Source: Janthinobacterium lividum (GTDB lineage: Bacteria > Pseudomonadota > Gammaproteobacteria > Burkholderiales > Burkholderiaceae_D). From it: a DNA stretch of 64,000 nt. The DNA lies in the NCBI RefSeq assembly GCF_011601275.1, contig NZ_JAAOLY010000024.1, forward strand, positions 1-64,000, in the 5' to 3' direction. The position numbers were made by a program, and so were the translations under genes. The notes under the pieces were generated by a model. It worked only from the letters and a program-made list of their open reading frames with translations. It did not search any database and was not told the origin of the DNA. Shown here one piece after another: positions 34,109-42,490 of the stretch. Each line of letters starts with the position of its first letter. Position 1 is the first letter of the stretch.

Positions 34109-35716
34109 ATGAATGTATTACGCAACGTCAGCATCGGTGTCCGCCTCGGACTCGGTTTTGCCGTGATCTTGCTGTTTTCCATGCTCATTACGGGCATCAG
34201 CGTCTGGCGCCTGCACGACGTGGCCAGCGCCACGCGCGTCATGATGGAGCAGCCGCTGGCCAAGGAACGCTATATTTCCGACTGGTATGGCCGTATCGAC
34301 AGCGCCGTGCGCCGCACCATCGCCATTGCCCGCAGCAGCGATACCTCGCTCAGCGGCTATTTCGCCGAAGAATCGAAAGTCTCGTCGTCCAGCTCTGCCG
34401 AACTGCAAAAGAAAATCGAGGCGCTGATCGACAAGCCGGAAGAAAAAGCCATGTTCGCGGGCTTGCTGGAACAGCGCAAGGTGTACATCAGTTCGCGCGA
34501 CCAGGTCTACAAGCTGAAGGGTGAAGCACAGGTCGATGCTGCCAACGAGGTGTTTGAAAAGACCTTCGTGCCGGCCGCCGCCAAGTACCAGAAGATGGTG
34601 CTGGACTTGCTGGAACACCAGCGCGCCAGCATCGACACGACGGCGCGCGAGATCGACGCCGTCGCCAATACCAGCCGCAACCTGATGCTGGTGCTGGCCG
34701 CGCTGGCGCTGGCTTTTGGCGTCATCTGCGCCTGGGTCTTGACGATGGGCATCGTGCGTCCCCTGCGCACGGCCGTGGAAATCGCTCGCAAGGTGGCCGA
34801 TGGCGACTTGACGGCGCAGATCGACGCCAGCGCCAAGGATGAAACCGGGCAATTGCTGCAAGCGTTGAAGGACATGAACACGAGCCTGCTCAACATCGTC
34901 GGCGAAGTACGCAGCGGCACGGACAGCATCGCGACGTCCTCGACGCAGATTGCCGCCGGCAACCAGGACCTGTCTTCCCGCACGGAAGAGCAAGCGGGTT
35001 CGCTGGAAGAAACGGCGTCGTCGATGGAAGAACTGACCAGCACCGTGAAGCAGAATGCGGACAATGCGCGCCAGGCCAACCAGTTGGCGGCGTCGGCGGC
35101 GCAAGTGGCCGTCAAGGGCGGCGAAGTCGTGGCGCAGGTGGTGGGCACGATGGAATCGATCAACGCCTCGTCGAACAAGATCGTCGACATCATTTCCGTC
35201 ATCGATGGCATCGCCTTCCAGACGAATATCCTGGCCCTGAACGCGGCCGTGGAAGCGGCGCGCGCGGGCGAGCAGGGCCGCGGCTTTGCCGTCGTCGCCT
35301 CCGAAGTGCGCAACCTGGCCCAGCGTTCCGCTTCGGCAGCGAAGGAGATCAAGACCCTGATCGGCGCCTCGGTCGAGCAAGTCAATGCGGGCAGCATGCT
35401 GGTGGCGCAAGCCGGTTCGACCATGAACGACATCGTCGACAGCGTGCAGCGCGTGAGCGACATCATCACGGAAATTACGGCGGCCAGCAGCGAGCAAAGC
35501 GTGGGCATCGACGAGATCAACCGCGCCATCGGCCAGATGGATGCCGTGACACAGCAAAATGCGGCCTTGGTGGAAGAGTCGGCGGCGGCCGCCGAATCGA
35601 TGCAGCACCAGGCGCACAACCTGGCGCAGGTCGTCAGCGTCTTTAAATTGAACGGCCAGCTGGCGCCCAAACGCCCGGCGGCGCCGCAAACCGCCTTGCG
35701 CATCGGCACACGCTGA
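34109..35716 (+). CDS. methyl-accepting chemotaxis protein (4HB_MCP type)
   Basis: Inner-membrane chemoreceptor of 535 residues. TM1 (about 10-33, FAVILLFSMLITGISVW) and TM2 (about 190-213, VLAALALAFGVICAWVL) enclose a four-helix-bundle periplasmic sensor. HAMP follows (about 214-266, IVRPLRTAVEIARKVADGDL), then the coiled-coil signalling domain (about 270-500) with the highly conserved hairpin tip IDGIAFQTNILALNAAVEAA. The C-terminus lacks the NWxxF pentapeptide that tethers CheR. The ligand is unknown. The next gene is a co-linear paralogue offset by exactly 1680 bp. The shared leader TTTTTAGGATA-TCACATGAAT supplies the ribosome site. Confidence 0.95.
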   Translation: MNVLRNVSIGVRLGLGFAVILLFSMLITGISVWRLHDVASATRVMMEQPLAKERYISDWYGRIDSAVRRTIAIARSSDTSLSGYFAEESKVSSSSSAELQKKIEALIDKPEEKAMFAGLLEQRKVYISSRDQVYKLKGEAQVDAANEVFEKTFVPAAAKYQKMVLDLLEHQRASIDTTAREIDAVANTSRNLMLVLAALALAFGVICAWVLTMGIVRPLRTAVEIARKVADGDLTAQIDASAKDETGQLLQALKDMNTSLLNIVGEVRSGTDSIATSSTQIAAGNQDLSSRTEEQAGSLEETASSMEELTSTVKQNADNARQANQLAASAAQVAVKGGEVVAQVVGTMESINASSNKIVDIISVIDGIAFQTNILALNAAVEAARAGEQGRGFAVVASEVRNLAQRSASAAKEIKTLIGASVEQVNAGSMLVAQAGSTMNDIVDSVQRVSDIITEITAASSEQSVGIDEINRAIGQMDAVTQQNAALVEESAAAAESMQHQAHNLAQVVSVFKLNGQLAPKRPAAPQTALRIGTR

Positions 35717-35724
35717 TGGCAGCC

Positions 35725-35745
35725 GCGGCTGCCCCGAGCAGCCGC
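35725..35745 (+). other. hairpin between the two MCP genes
   Basis: An 8-bp GC stem, GCGGCTGC / GCAGCCGC, with a 5-nt loop, followed by AACCCTTTTATATAG. It may be a weak terminator or an mRNA-processing or stabilising stem that separates expression of the two receptors. Confidence 0.45.
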
Positions 35746-35788
35746 AACCCTTTTATATAGTCTGGTTCCGCTTTTTTAGGATATTCAC

Positions 35789-37426
35789 ATGAATTTGTTA
35801 AGAAACGTCAGTATTGGTGTGCGCCTCGGCCTGGGTTTTGCCGTGATTTTGCTGTTTTCCATGCTTATCACGGGCATCAGCGTGTGGCGCTTGCATGACG
35901 TGGCCATGGCCACGCGCAACATGATGGAATTGCCGCTGGCGAAGGAACGCTATATTTCCGACTGGTACGCGAAAATCGATAGCGGCGTGCGCCGCACGAC
36001 GGCCATCGCGCGCAGCAGCGATACGACACTGGGCGCGTATTTTGCGGAAGAAGCCAAGCAATCGTCGGTGGTCTCGGGCGAATTGCAAAAGAAAATCGAA
36101 GCCTTGATTTCCAGTCCGGAAGAAAAGGAACTGTTTCGCCTCGTGAGCGAACAGCGCAAGGTCTACCTCGATTCGCGCGCGCAAGTGTCGAAGCTGAAGG
36201 CGGATGGGCAGGAAGCGGAAGCGGAGCAAGCTTTCAAGGGCGTCTTCGTGCCCGGTTCGACGAAATACTTGAAAGTGGTCAACGACATGCTGCAGCACCA
36301 GCGCGCCAGCATCGACACGACGGCGCGCGAGATCGACGAGGTCGCCAAGACGAGCCGCAACCTGCTGCTGACCCTGGCCGTGCTGGCGCTGGGCTTTGGC
36401 GTGGTCTGCGCCTGGTTGTTGACGATGGGCATCGTGCGCCCCCTGCGCACAGCCGTGGACATTGCCCGCAAGGTGGCCGATGGCGACTTGACGGCGCAGA
36501 TCGACGCCAGCGCCAAGGATGAAACGGGGCAATTGCTGCAAGCGTTGAAGGACATGAATACGAGCCTGCTTAACATCGTCAGCGAAGTACGTACGGGCAC
36601 GGACAGCATCGCGACCTCGTCGACGCAAATTGCCGCCGGTAACCAGGACTTGTCGTCCCGCACGGAAGAGCAGGCAGGTTCGCTGGAAGAAACGGCGTCG
36701 TCGATGGAAGAACTGACCAGCACCGTGAAGCAGAATGCGGACAATGCGCGCCAGGCGAACCAGTTGGCGGCGTCGGCCGCGCAAGTGGCCGTCAAGGGCG
36801 GCGAAGTCGTGGCGCAGGTGGTGGGCACGATGGAATCGATCAACGCCTCGTCGAACAAGATCGTCGACATCATTTCCGTCATCGATGGCATCGCCTTCCA
36901 GACGAATATCCTGGCCCTGAACGCGGCCGTGGAAGCGGCGCGTGCGGGCGAGCAGGGCCGCGGCTTTGCCGTTGTCGCCTCCGAAGTGCGCAACCTGGCC
37001 CAGCGTTCGGCCAGCGCAGCGAAGGAGATCAAGACCCTGATCGGCGCGTCGGTCGAGCAAGTCAATGCGGGCAGCATGCTGGTGGCGCAAGCCGGTTCGA
37101 CCATGAACGACATCGTCGACAGCGTGCAGCGCGTGAGCGACATCATCACGGAAATCACGGCGGCCAGCAGCGAGCAAAGCGTGGGCATCGACGAGATCAA
37201 CCGCGCCATCGGCCAGATGGATGCCGTGACACAGCAAAATGCGGCGCTGGTGGAAGAGTCGGCGGCGGCCGCCGAATCGATGCAGCACCAGGCGCATAAC
37301 CTGGCGCAGGTCGTCAGCGTCTTTAAACTGAACGGGCAGCAGGCCAGCGTCAGCGGTTTGAAGGGGGTAAAACGTCCGGCAGGCAAGGAAGCCAAGGTTA
37401 CCTTGCAAATTGGCCGCGCCGCTTAA
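35789..37426 (+). CDS. methyl-accepting chemotaxis protein, tandem paralogue
   Basis: Chemoreceptor of 545 residues with the same plan as its neighbour: TM1 about 10-33, four-helix sensor, TM2 about 190-213 (LLLTLAVLALGFGVVCAWLL), HAMP and signalling domain. The first 20 residues and the whole HAMP-signalling part are nearly identical to the first receptor; nucleotides 36781-36900 equal 35101-35220 exactly. The sensor part (about residues 35-190) differs much more, for example in charge at SSVVSGELQKKIEALISS versus SSSSAELQKKIEALIDK, suggesting a different ligand. The C-terminal tail also differs and has no CheR pentapeptide. The stop overlaps the convergent RNase H-like gene at TTAA. Confidence 0.95.
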   Translation: MNLLRNVSIGVRLGLGFAVILLFSMLITGISVWRLHDVAMATRNMMELPLAKERYISDWYAKIDSGVRRTTAIARSSDTTLGAYFAEEAKQSSVVSGELQKKIEALISSPEEKELFRLVSEQRKVYLDSRAQVSKLKADGQEAEAEQAFKGVFVPGSTKYLKVVNDMLQHQRASIDTTAREIDEVAKTSRNLLLTLAVLALGFGVVCAWLLTMGIVRPLRTAVDIARKVADGDLTAQIDASAKDETGQLLQALKDMNTSLLNIVSEVRTGTDSIATSSTQIAAGNQDLSSRTEEQAGSLEETASSMEELTSTVKQNADNARQANQLAASAAQVAVKGGEVVAQVVGTMESINASSNKIVDIISVIDGIAFQTNILALNAAVEAARAGEQGRGFAVVASEVRNLAQRSASAAKEIKTLIGASVEQVNAGSMLVAQAGSTMNDIVDSVQRVSDIITEITAASSEQSVGIDEINRAIGQMDAVTQQNAALVEESAAAAESMQHQAHNLAQVVSVFKLNGQQASVSGLKGVKRPAGKEAKVTLQIGRAA

Positions 37427-37935
37427 TCTTTTTCCAGCCAGCTGGCGATCGCCAACTGCGATAGCCGGTCCGCCTCGCCATTCCTGTGGCGCGGCAACCA
37501 GCGCAAGCTCACGTCAGTGAATTGTTCCAGCAGGGCCACTACGGTGGCCCTCTGCGTTTCCAGTCCCTTGGCGCCCATCGGCGTTGTTCCCAGCACGTCA
37601 TTGATCACCACCTGGCTGTCGCCGTACAGCAGCAGTTGCACAGGCGGCGGACGCATCTTGAGTGCCGCCTGCAGCAAGGCCGTCAGGGCCGCATATTCCG
37701 CGTCGCTGCTGCTGCCATACCCGGCCGCCTCGCTCACTTCGATGCGTTCGCCATTCGGCCCCAGCAGTAGGGCGCCTATGCCCAGCTTGCCCGGGTTCGG
37801 ATGGGCTGAACCGTCGAACCAGCCGCGCCAGGCCAGCGGACCGCCGTGGTCCTGGCGGCTGAGCGCCAGCTGCGCGCGGCGCGCCTGCATCTTGGCTTCC
37901 TTGCGCAGTTTTCGCGCCGCTGCTTCTTCCGTCAT
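37423..37935 (-). CDS. RNase HI-like protein
   Basis: Protein of 170 residues from the ATG at 37935, which overlaps the stop of the preceding membrane-protein gene (ATGA); the frame is open 14 codons further back within that gene. A short basic helix (1-30) precedes a complete RNase H fold with the catalytic set Asp41 (FDGSAHPNPG), Glu80 (SSDAEYAAL), Asp106 (LLYGDSQVV) and Asp156 (HRNGEADRLS). It should cut RNA in RNA-DNA hybrids. The fold is of the short RNase HI/YpdQ type and is probably not the main rnhA of the cell. It appears to be the last gene of a run that begins with mgtA. Confidence 0.87.
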   Translation of the reverse strand: MTEEAAARKLRKEAKMQARRAQLALSRQDHGGPLAWRGWFDGSAHPNPGKLGIGALLLGPNGERIEVSEAAGYGSSSDAEYAALTALLQAALKMRPPPVQLLLYGDSQVVINDVLGTTPMGAKGLETQRATVVALLEQFTDVSLRWLPRHRNGEADRLSQLAIASWLEKD

Positions 37936-38273
37936 GGCTTGATCAGGAAGGTGTCGATGAGGCTGGCTATCCAGCACGCCACCAGGACGCCCACGGCCAC
38001 TGTCATGGCCGGGCCGTCATTGGCGGACAGCGCATCGACTTTTTCCACGATCAGCTGCACGTCGAGGGGCAGGGCGCCGCTGTCGATCTGTGCCATTACC
38101 TGGTCCAAACGTGCCATGATCTGGCGCAATACGATCACGAGCGCGATCAGGGCCGGCACGAGGAAGAGGCAGCCGCGCGCCTTGCGTTTCAATACAAAAT
38201 GCCCGCTGCCGGGAAACACGAGACCCGACAGCAGCAGGGCGAGCTTACGTCTGGAAAGGGGGGAGCCGCTCAT
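37932..38273 (-). CDS. small membrane protein of unknown function
   Basis: Protein of 113 residues. Hydrophobic segments lie at about 10-22, 34-50 and 90-108; a PGSGHFVLKRKARGC motif between the first two recalls the glycine-rich turn and basic loop of TM2-like small membrane proteins. No known family is assigned. Between helices two and three is a helical stretch (ARLDQVMAQIDSGALPLDVQLIVEKVDAL). It lies 36 bp after mgtA and overlaps the RNase H-like gene by 4 bp, so all three are probably transcribed together. Confidence 0.72.
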   Translation of the reverse strand: MSGSPLSRRKLALLLSGLVFPGSGHFVLKRKARGCLFLVPALIALVIVLRQIMARLDQVMAQIDSGALPLDVQLIVEKVDALSANDGPAMTVAVGVLVACWIASLIDTFLIKP

Positions 38274-38309
38274 GCGTGCCTTTGTGAGGAGAAAGAGCGG
38301 CTCATCATA

Positions 38310-40994
38310 CTATTGCCAGCCGAATTTGCGCAGATACACGCGTTTCATGAACGTCGTCAGCACCGTGTAGCAGACGAGAATGCCCAGCAGCCATGGGAAA
38401 TAGCCCAACGGCAGCGCTTGCAGCTTGAAGTAGGTTGCCAGCGGTCCCATCGGCAGGAAGACGCCCACGGCCATGATGGCGGTGGTGGCCACCAGCAGGG
38501 GCACGGACGCGATGCTGTCGATGAAGGGCAGCTTGGGCGTGCGGATCAGGTGCACGATCAGGGTTTGCGTCAGCAGCCCCACGACGAACCAGCCGGACTG
38601 GAACAGCGTCTGCTGCTCGGGCGTATTGGCGCCGAACACATGCCACATCAGGATAAACGTGCTGATGTCGAAGATCGAGCTGATGGGGCCGAAGAACACC
38701 ATGAAGCGGCCGATGTCGCGCGGATTCCAGCTCAGCGGCTGCTGGATCAGTTCGGCGTCGACATTGTCGAACGGGATGGCGATCTGCGACACGTCATACA
38801 GCAGATTTTGCACCAGCAAGTGCAGCGGCAGCATCGGTAAAAACGGTAAGAAGGCGCTGGCCACCAGCACGGAAAACACATTGCCGAAGTTCGAGCTGGC
38901 CGTCATGCGGATGTATTTGAGCATGTTGCTGAAGGTGCGCCGGCCTTCCAGCACGCCTTCTTCCAGCACCATCAGGCTCTTTTCCAGCAAGATGATGTCG
39001 GCCGCTTCCTTGGCGATATCGACGGCCGAATCGACGGAAATGCCGATGTCGGCCGCGCGCAGGGCGGGCGCGTCGTTGATGCCGTCGCCCATGAAGCCGA
39101 CGATATGGCCATTGCCGCGCAGGGCGCGCACGAGGCGCTCCTTGTGCAGCGGGCTGAGCTTGGCAAACACGGTATTGTCTTCGGCCGCCTTGGCCAGGGT
39201 GGCATCGTCCATGTCGTCCAGTTGCGGGCCTTGCAGCACGCCATGCACGGCCAGGCCCACTTCGCGGCAAATCTTCGCCGTCACGAGGTGGTTGTCGCCC
39301 GTCAACACTTTCACGGTGACGCCGTGTTCCGCCAGCGCGCGCAGGGCGGGCGCCGTCGATTCCTTCGGCGGATCGAGGAAGGCCACGTAGCCGATCAGGG
39401 TCAGCGCCGTTTCATCGGCCACGCCATACACGGTTTTATGCGGCGGCACTTCCTTGACGGCTACGGCCACGACGCGCAAGCCTTCCGCGTTGAGGCCATG
39501 CGTGGTTTCCAGCACCTTTTCCAGCAGGGCAGGATCGAGCGGAATGCTGACGCCACCGAGGCGCAGATGGCTGCAGGCGGCGAGGATTTCCTCGACGGCG
39601 CCCTTGCAGATCAGTTCATGGTGATCGTTGCGTTCGGAGACGACGACAGACATGCGGCGACGCACGAAATCGAACGGGATTTCATCGACTTTCACGTAAT
39701 CGCGCGCCAGTTGCATTTCCGTCTGCAATTCCACATGGTCGAGCACGGCCCGGTCCAGCAGGTTTTTCAGGCCCGTCTGGTAGTGGCTGTTCAAGTAGGC
39801 AAATTGCAGCACTTCATCGGACGGCTGGCCGAAGACGTCCGTATGGCGTTCCAGCACGATCTTGTCCTGCGTCAAGGTGCCAGTTTTATCCGTGCACAGC
39901 ACATCCATGGCGCCGAAGTTCTGGATGGCGTCCAGGCGCTTGACGACGACTTTCTTTTTCGACAGTTTTACGGCGCCCTTGGCCAGGGTGCTGGTGACGA
40001 TCATGGGCAGCATTTCCGGCGTCAGGCCCACGGCCACGGACAGGGCGAACAGGAACGCTTCCATCCAGTCGCCCTTGGTCCACCCATTGATGAGAAATAC
40101 GAGCGGCGCCATCACGAGGGCGAAGCGGATCAAGAGCCAACTGACGCTGTTGACGCCCGCTTCAAACGCCGTCGGCGTGCGTTCGGTCGCGGTCACGCGC
40201 GTGGCGATGGTGCCGAAATACGTACGGTTGCCCGTCGCCAAGACCAGGGCCGTAGCGGCGCCGGAAATGACGTTGGTGCCCATGAACAGCAGATTGGCCA
40301 GGTCCATGGGATCTTTGCCATTGCCATCGGCCAGTTCGGCCATCTTTTCCACCGGCAATGATTCGCCCGTCATGGCGGCCTGGCTGACGAACAGGTCTTT
40401 CGCGGACAGCAAACGGCAATCGGCGGGGATCATGTCGCCGGCCGACAGCACGATGAGGTCGCCCTGCACCAGCTGGCGGATCGGCAGTTCGATCCGCTGG
40501 CCATTGCGCAGCACGGTGGCCGTGTTGCTGACCATGGCTTTCAGGCGCTCGGCGGCGCGGTTCGAGCGGCCTTCCTGCACGAAGCGCAGCAGGGTCGAGA
40601 GAATCACCATGGTGCCGATGACGATGGTGGCTTTCGGGTCTTCCGTCAGGTAGGAAACGATGGCCAGCACGGTGAGCAGCAGGTTGAACGGATTCTTGTA
40701 GCACAGCCACAGGTGCTGGTACCAGGCCAGCGGCTTTTCATGCTCGACTTCGTTCGGCCCCGTTTGCGCGCCGATGACTTGCGCCTCGGCATCGCGCAAG
40801 CCTTCCAGGCGCGTGTGCAGGCGGTTCAGCGCGCTGTCGAGGTCTTCATGGGCGGCCGCCAGCAGCTGGCGCGCCAGGTGGTCGGGCACGGGACGGGCCG
40901 TGCTGTTTTCCAGCGGCATGGCGCGGCGGCGGAAATGGCCTGCCGTATGGCGCTTGCGCAGGAACGATTCGAATAAGCGGGTGAAGAGATTCAT
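38310..40994 (-). CDS. mgtA: magnesium-translocating P-type ATPase
   Basis: P3B-type ATPase of 894 residues that imports Mg2+ across the inner membrane. The ATG at 40994 follows AGGAAGAGCC; the frame is open 25 codons further into the leader without a site. Catalytic Asp369 lies in CTDKTGTLTQ; TGES (MTGESLPVEK) is the actuator motif, and TGDNHLVTAK and MGDGINDAPALR complete the ATP-binding and hinge motifs. Ten helices are expected; PFNLLLTVLAIVSYLTEDPK is TM1-2. N-terminal sequence and length match MgtA/MgtB. A roughly 300-nt leader upstream suggests control at the RNA level, as for mgtA in enteric bacteria. Confidence 0.95.
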   Translation of the reverse strand: MNLFTRLFESFLRKRHTAGHFRRRAMPLENSTARPVPDHLARQLLAAAHEDLDSALNRLHTRLEGLRDAEAQVIGAQTGPNEVEHEKPLAWYQHLWLCYKNPFNLLLTVLAIVSYLTEDPKATIVIGTMVILSTLLRFVQEGRSNRAAERLKAMVSNTATVLRNGQRIELPIRQLVQGDLIVLSAGDMIPADCRLLSAKDLFVSQAAMTGESLPVEKMAELADGNGKDPMDLANLLFMGTNVISGAATALVLATGNRTYFGTIATRVTATERTPTAFEAGVNSVSWLLIRFALVMAPLVFLINGWTKGDWMEAFLFALSVAVGLTPEMLPMIVTSTLAKGAVKLSKKKVVVKRLDAIQNFGAMDVLCTDKTGTLTQDKIVLERHTDVFGQPSDEVLQFAYLNSHYQTGLKNLLDRAVLDHVELQTEMQLARDYVKVDEIPFDFVRRRMSVVVSERNDHHELICKGAVEEILAACSHLRLGGVSIPLDPALLEKVLETTHGLNAEGLRVVAVAVKEVPPHKTVYGVADETALTLIGYVAFLDPPKESTAPALRALAEHGVTVKVLTGDNHLVTAKICREVGLAVHGVLQGPQLDDMDDATLAKAAEDNTVFAKLSPLHKERLVRALRGNGHIVGFMGDGINDAPALRAADIGISVDSAVDIAKEAADIILLEKSLMVLEEGVLEGRRTFSNMLKYIRMTASSNFGNVFSVLVASAFLPFLPMLPLHLLVQNLLYDVSQIAIPFDNVDAELIQQPLSWNPRDIGRFMVFFGPISSIFDISTFILMWHVFGANTPEQQTLFQSGWFVVGLLTQTLIVHLIRTPKLPFIDSIASVPLLVATTAIMAVGVFLPMGPLATYFKLQALPLGYFPWLLGILVCYTVLTTFMKRVYLRKFGWQ

Positions 40995-41300
40995 GGCTCT
41001 TCCTTTCACGGCGAGGTGTTGACGGGCGGCGTAGCCGCAGGCAAGACTTGCGTGCCGCCGACGCAACATGGCGAACCATGACGCCGGCGGGCAATCCGGG
41101 TCAGTAGCCGGTCGCGATCGGAAAGAGGGAGGAGGCGCGCAGCCGGACTGGCCGCGCGAGACACCGCACCTTGCTCAGCAAGGCACGGAGGAAAGAGGGT
41201 TCCGCGTTGCTTGCTGTTTAGCTGCCGAGGCAATCACCGATACAAGATCGGCTACTGTCACTAGAACAAGTACCCACGTGGGACTCCGTAAATGAATAAT
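40995..41300 (-). promoter_or_regulatory. long structured leader region of mgtA
   Basis: Non-coding stretch before mgtA (the full gap to the next gene is 480 bp). Read on the minus strand it starts with an AT-rich part and a perfect palindrome CCCACGTGGG (41273-41282), then several stems: GCCGAT/ATCGGT, CCTTGC-TGA-GCAAGG and a GCGCGGCC/GGCTGCGCGC arm pair, with CCTCTTTCC occurring twice. A 28-codon frame from the GTG at 41261 to a stop at 41175 reads TVADLVSVIASAAKQQATRN; it could be a leader peptide, but it also resembles translated dispersed repeats. I do not recognise a known M-box or mgtA aptamer. The rest of the gap (41301-41474) is AT-rich and carries TTGAAA and TATGCA boxes 16 bp apart (41426-41453) that may drive the next gene. 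Confidence 0.45.
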
Positions 41301-41474
41301 GAGGGCATCTTATGGATGGGCTGACCAGGTGTCAACTGAAGAAATCTTAGGTTTCCAAAGTGTAATGTGACAATGTGTGATTTTTTCCGCTTGGCAATCC
41401 ATTATGCTCGAGTACGCTGCTTGGCTTGAAATAGTCACGGTAAACTCTATGCATATACAGAAAAACAAATATCT

Positions 41475-41813
41475 ATGGAAGTGATCGTTGGGGCGGTAAT
41501 CGCCGGCCTTGTCGTCATCTTCTTTGTTGGCAAGCACTTGTCTAAAAAGCTGCCGAAAGAAACACATTTCGAATGTGCCCGTTGCGGCACGGTTGCATGC
41601 CACACCGATCGAACGATTGAAGCTTGGCGCAACAACAAAACGACATTCTTCTGCCAGTCCTGTCATATCAAATGGCTACATGCCAGGGCGCCACGCGAGC
41701 GTGAGCGTGGCACTTCTCCTGCGGGTTCCAGACCTGGATCCAGATCAGGATGCCTTGGCGTTGTTGTGCTGTTTGCCGTCGTTCCGCTTGCTGGCTTTTT
41801 ACTCATGCTTTGA
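41475..41813 (+). CDS. small membrane protein with zinc-ribbon
   Basis: Protein of 112 residues: TM helix at about 3-19 (VIVGAVIAGLVVIFFVG), a basic turn KHLSKKLPK, a four-cysteine zinc-ribbon (FECARCGTVACHTD with CxxC at 34-37, and FFCQSCHIKW with CxxC about 22 residues later), an Arg/Ser/Gly-rich linker and a second TM helix at about 92-110. The arrangement places the ribbon between two membrane helices. No known family is recognised. The start has a weak ribosome site, and the 5' half is more AT-rich than the neighbours. It stands alone between mgtA and the TetR gene. Confidence 0.65.
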   Translation: MEVIVGAVIAGLVVIFFVGKHLSKKLPKETHFECARCGTVACHTDRTIEAWRNNKTTFFCQSCHIKWLHARAPRERERGTSPAGSRPGSRSGCLGVVVLFAVVPLAGFLLML

Positions 41814-41859
41814 ATGTGGCAAACCGGTGCTTTCGAAGCGTCGATAGCGTTATAGCGTA

Positions 41860-42465
41860 TCAGGCCGTTTGTGCCATCGCGAGCGAATCCGACAGGATTT
41901 GCCACAGAGCCGCATGGCGCTGCTGCAGCGCGGCGCCGCCTGCATAAATGAGCTCCACGTGCAGGCTATCGACGATGCCCAGGTAGGCTTGCGCATACAG
42001 GTCGACGCGCTGCGGCGCCAGGGCAGGCGCCATGCGGCCCAGGCTGGCCACGTAATGCCGCTGCAATTGCGCAAGCAAGGCTTCATAGCCCGTGCCGACT
42101 TCGATGCGCAAGGGCGCGGGCGGCAAATACGCCGTGCGCAGCAGGAAGCGCAGATGGGCCGACTCCGCGTAGCGCCGCGCCATGCGGTCGCAATACAGGG
42201 CGCCGGCATGCTGGCCGCCGGGCGCCGTCAGCGCTGCCTCGTCGGCGAAGCAGCTGTCCATGAACGCTTGTTCTTCGGCCAGCGCATCGGCAAAGACGTC
42301 GAGGAAGAGGGCATCCTTGCCGGCAAAATGCGAGTACAGCGAAGCCTTGCGCATGCCCGCCTGCTCGGCGATGTCGCTGAGCGACGAGGCGTCGTAGCCG
42401 TGCTCGGAAAAGTGCACGACGGCGACGGCGCAGATGTTATCGGCCGAGGCCGAGCGTTTCTTCAT
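41860..42465 (-). CDS. TetR family transcriptional regulator
   Basis: Repressor of 201 residues: TetR helix-turn-helix at about 8-55 (HFSEHGYDASSLSDIAEQAG, MRKASLYSHFAGKDALF) and a ligand-binding helical C-terminal domain. It lies 25 bp after the Bcr/CflA-type MFS gene on the same strand and a 12-bp palindrome sits before that gene, so it very probably represses the efflux operon and itself, with relief by a pump substrate. The ligand is unknown. Confidence 0.92.
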   Translation of the reverse strand: MKKRSASADNICAVAVVHFSEHGYDASSLSDIAEQAGMRKASLYSHFAGKDALFLDVFADALAEEQAFMDSCFADEAALTAPGGQHAGALYCDRMARRYAESAHLRFLLRTAYLPPAPLRIEVGTGYEALLAQLQRHYVASLGRMAPALAPQRVDLYAQAYLGIVDSLHVELIYAGGAALQQRHAALWQILSDSLAMAQTA

Positions 42466-42490
42466 ATGAGGCTAGTGGTTGGGTGAAGCG

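Noticed and set aside
41175..41261. 28-codon GTG frame in the mgtA leader as a real leader-peptide gene
   Set aside because: It has no clear ribosome site, no proline-rich or other sensing codons, and its product resembles translated dispersed repeats, so it is kept only as a possibility in the leader entry.
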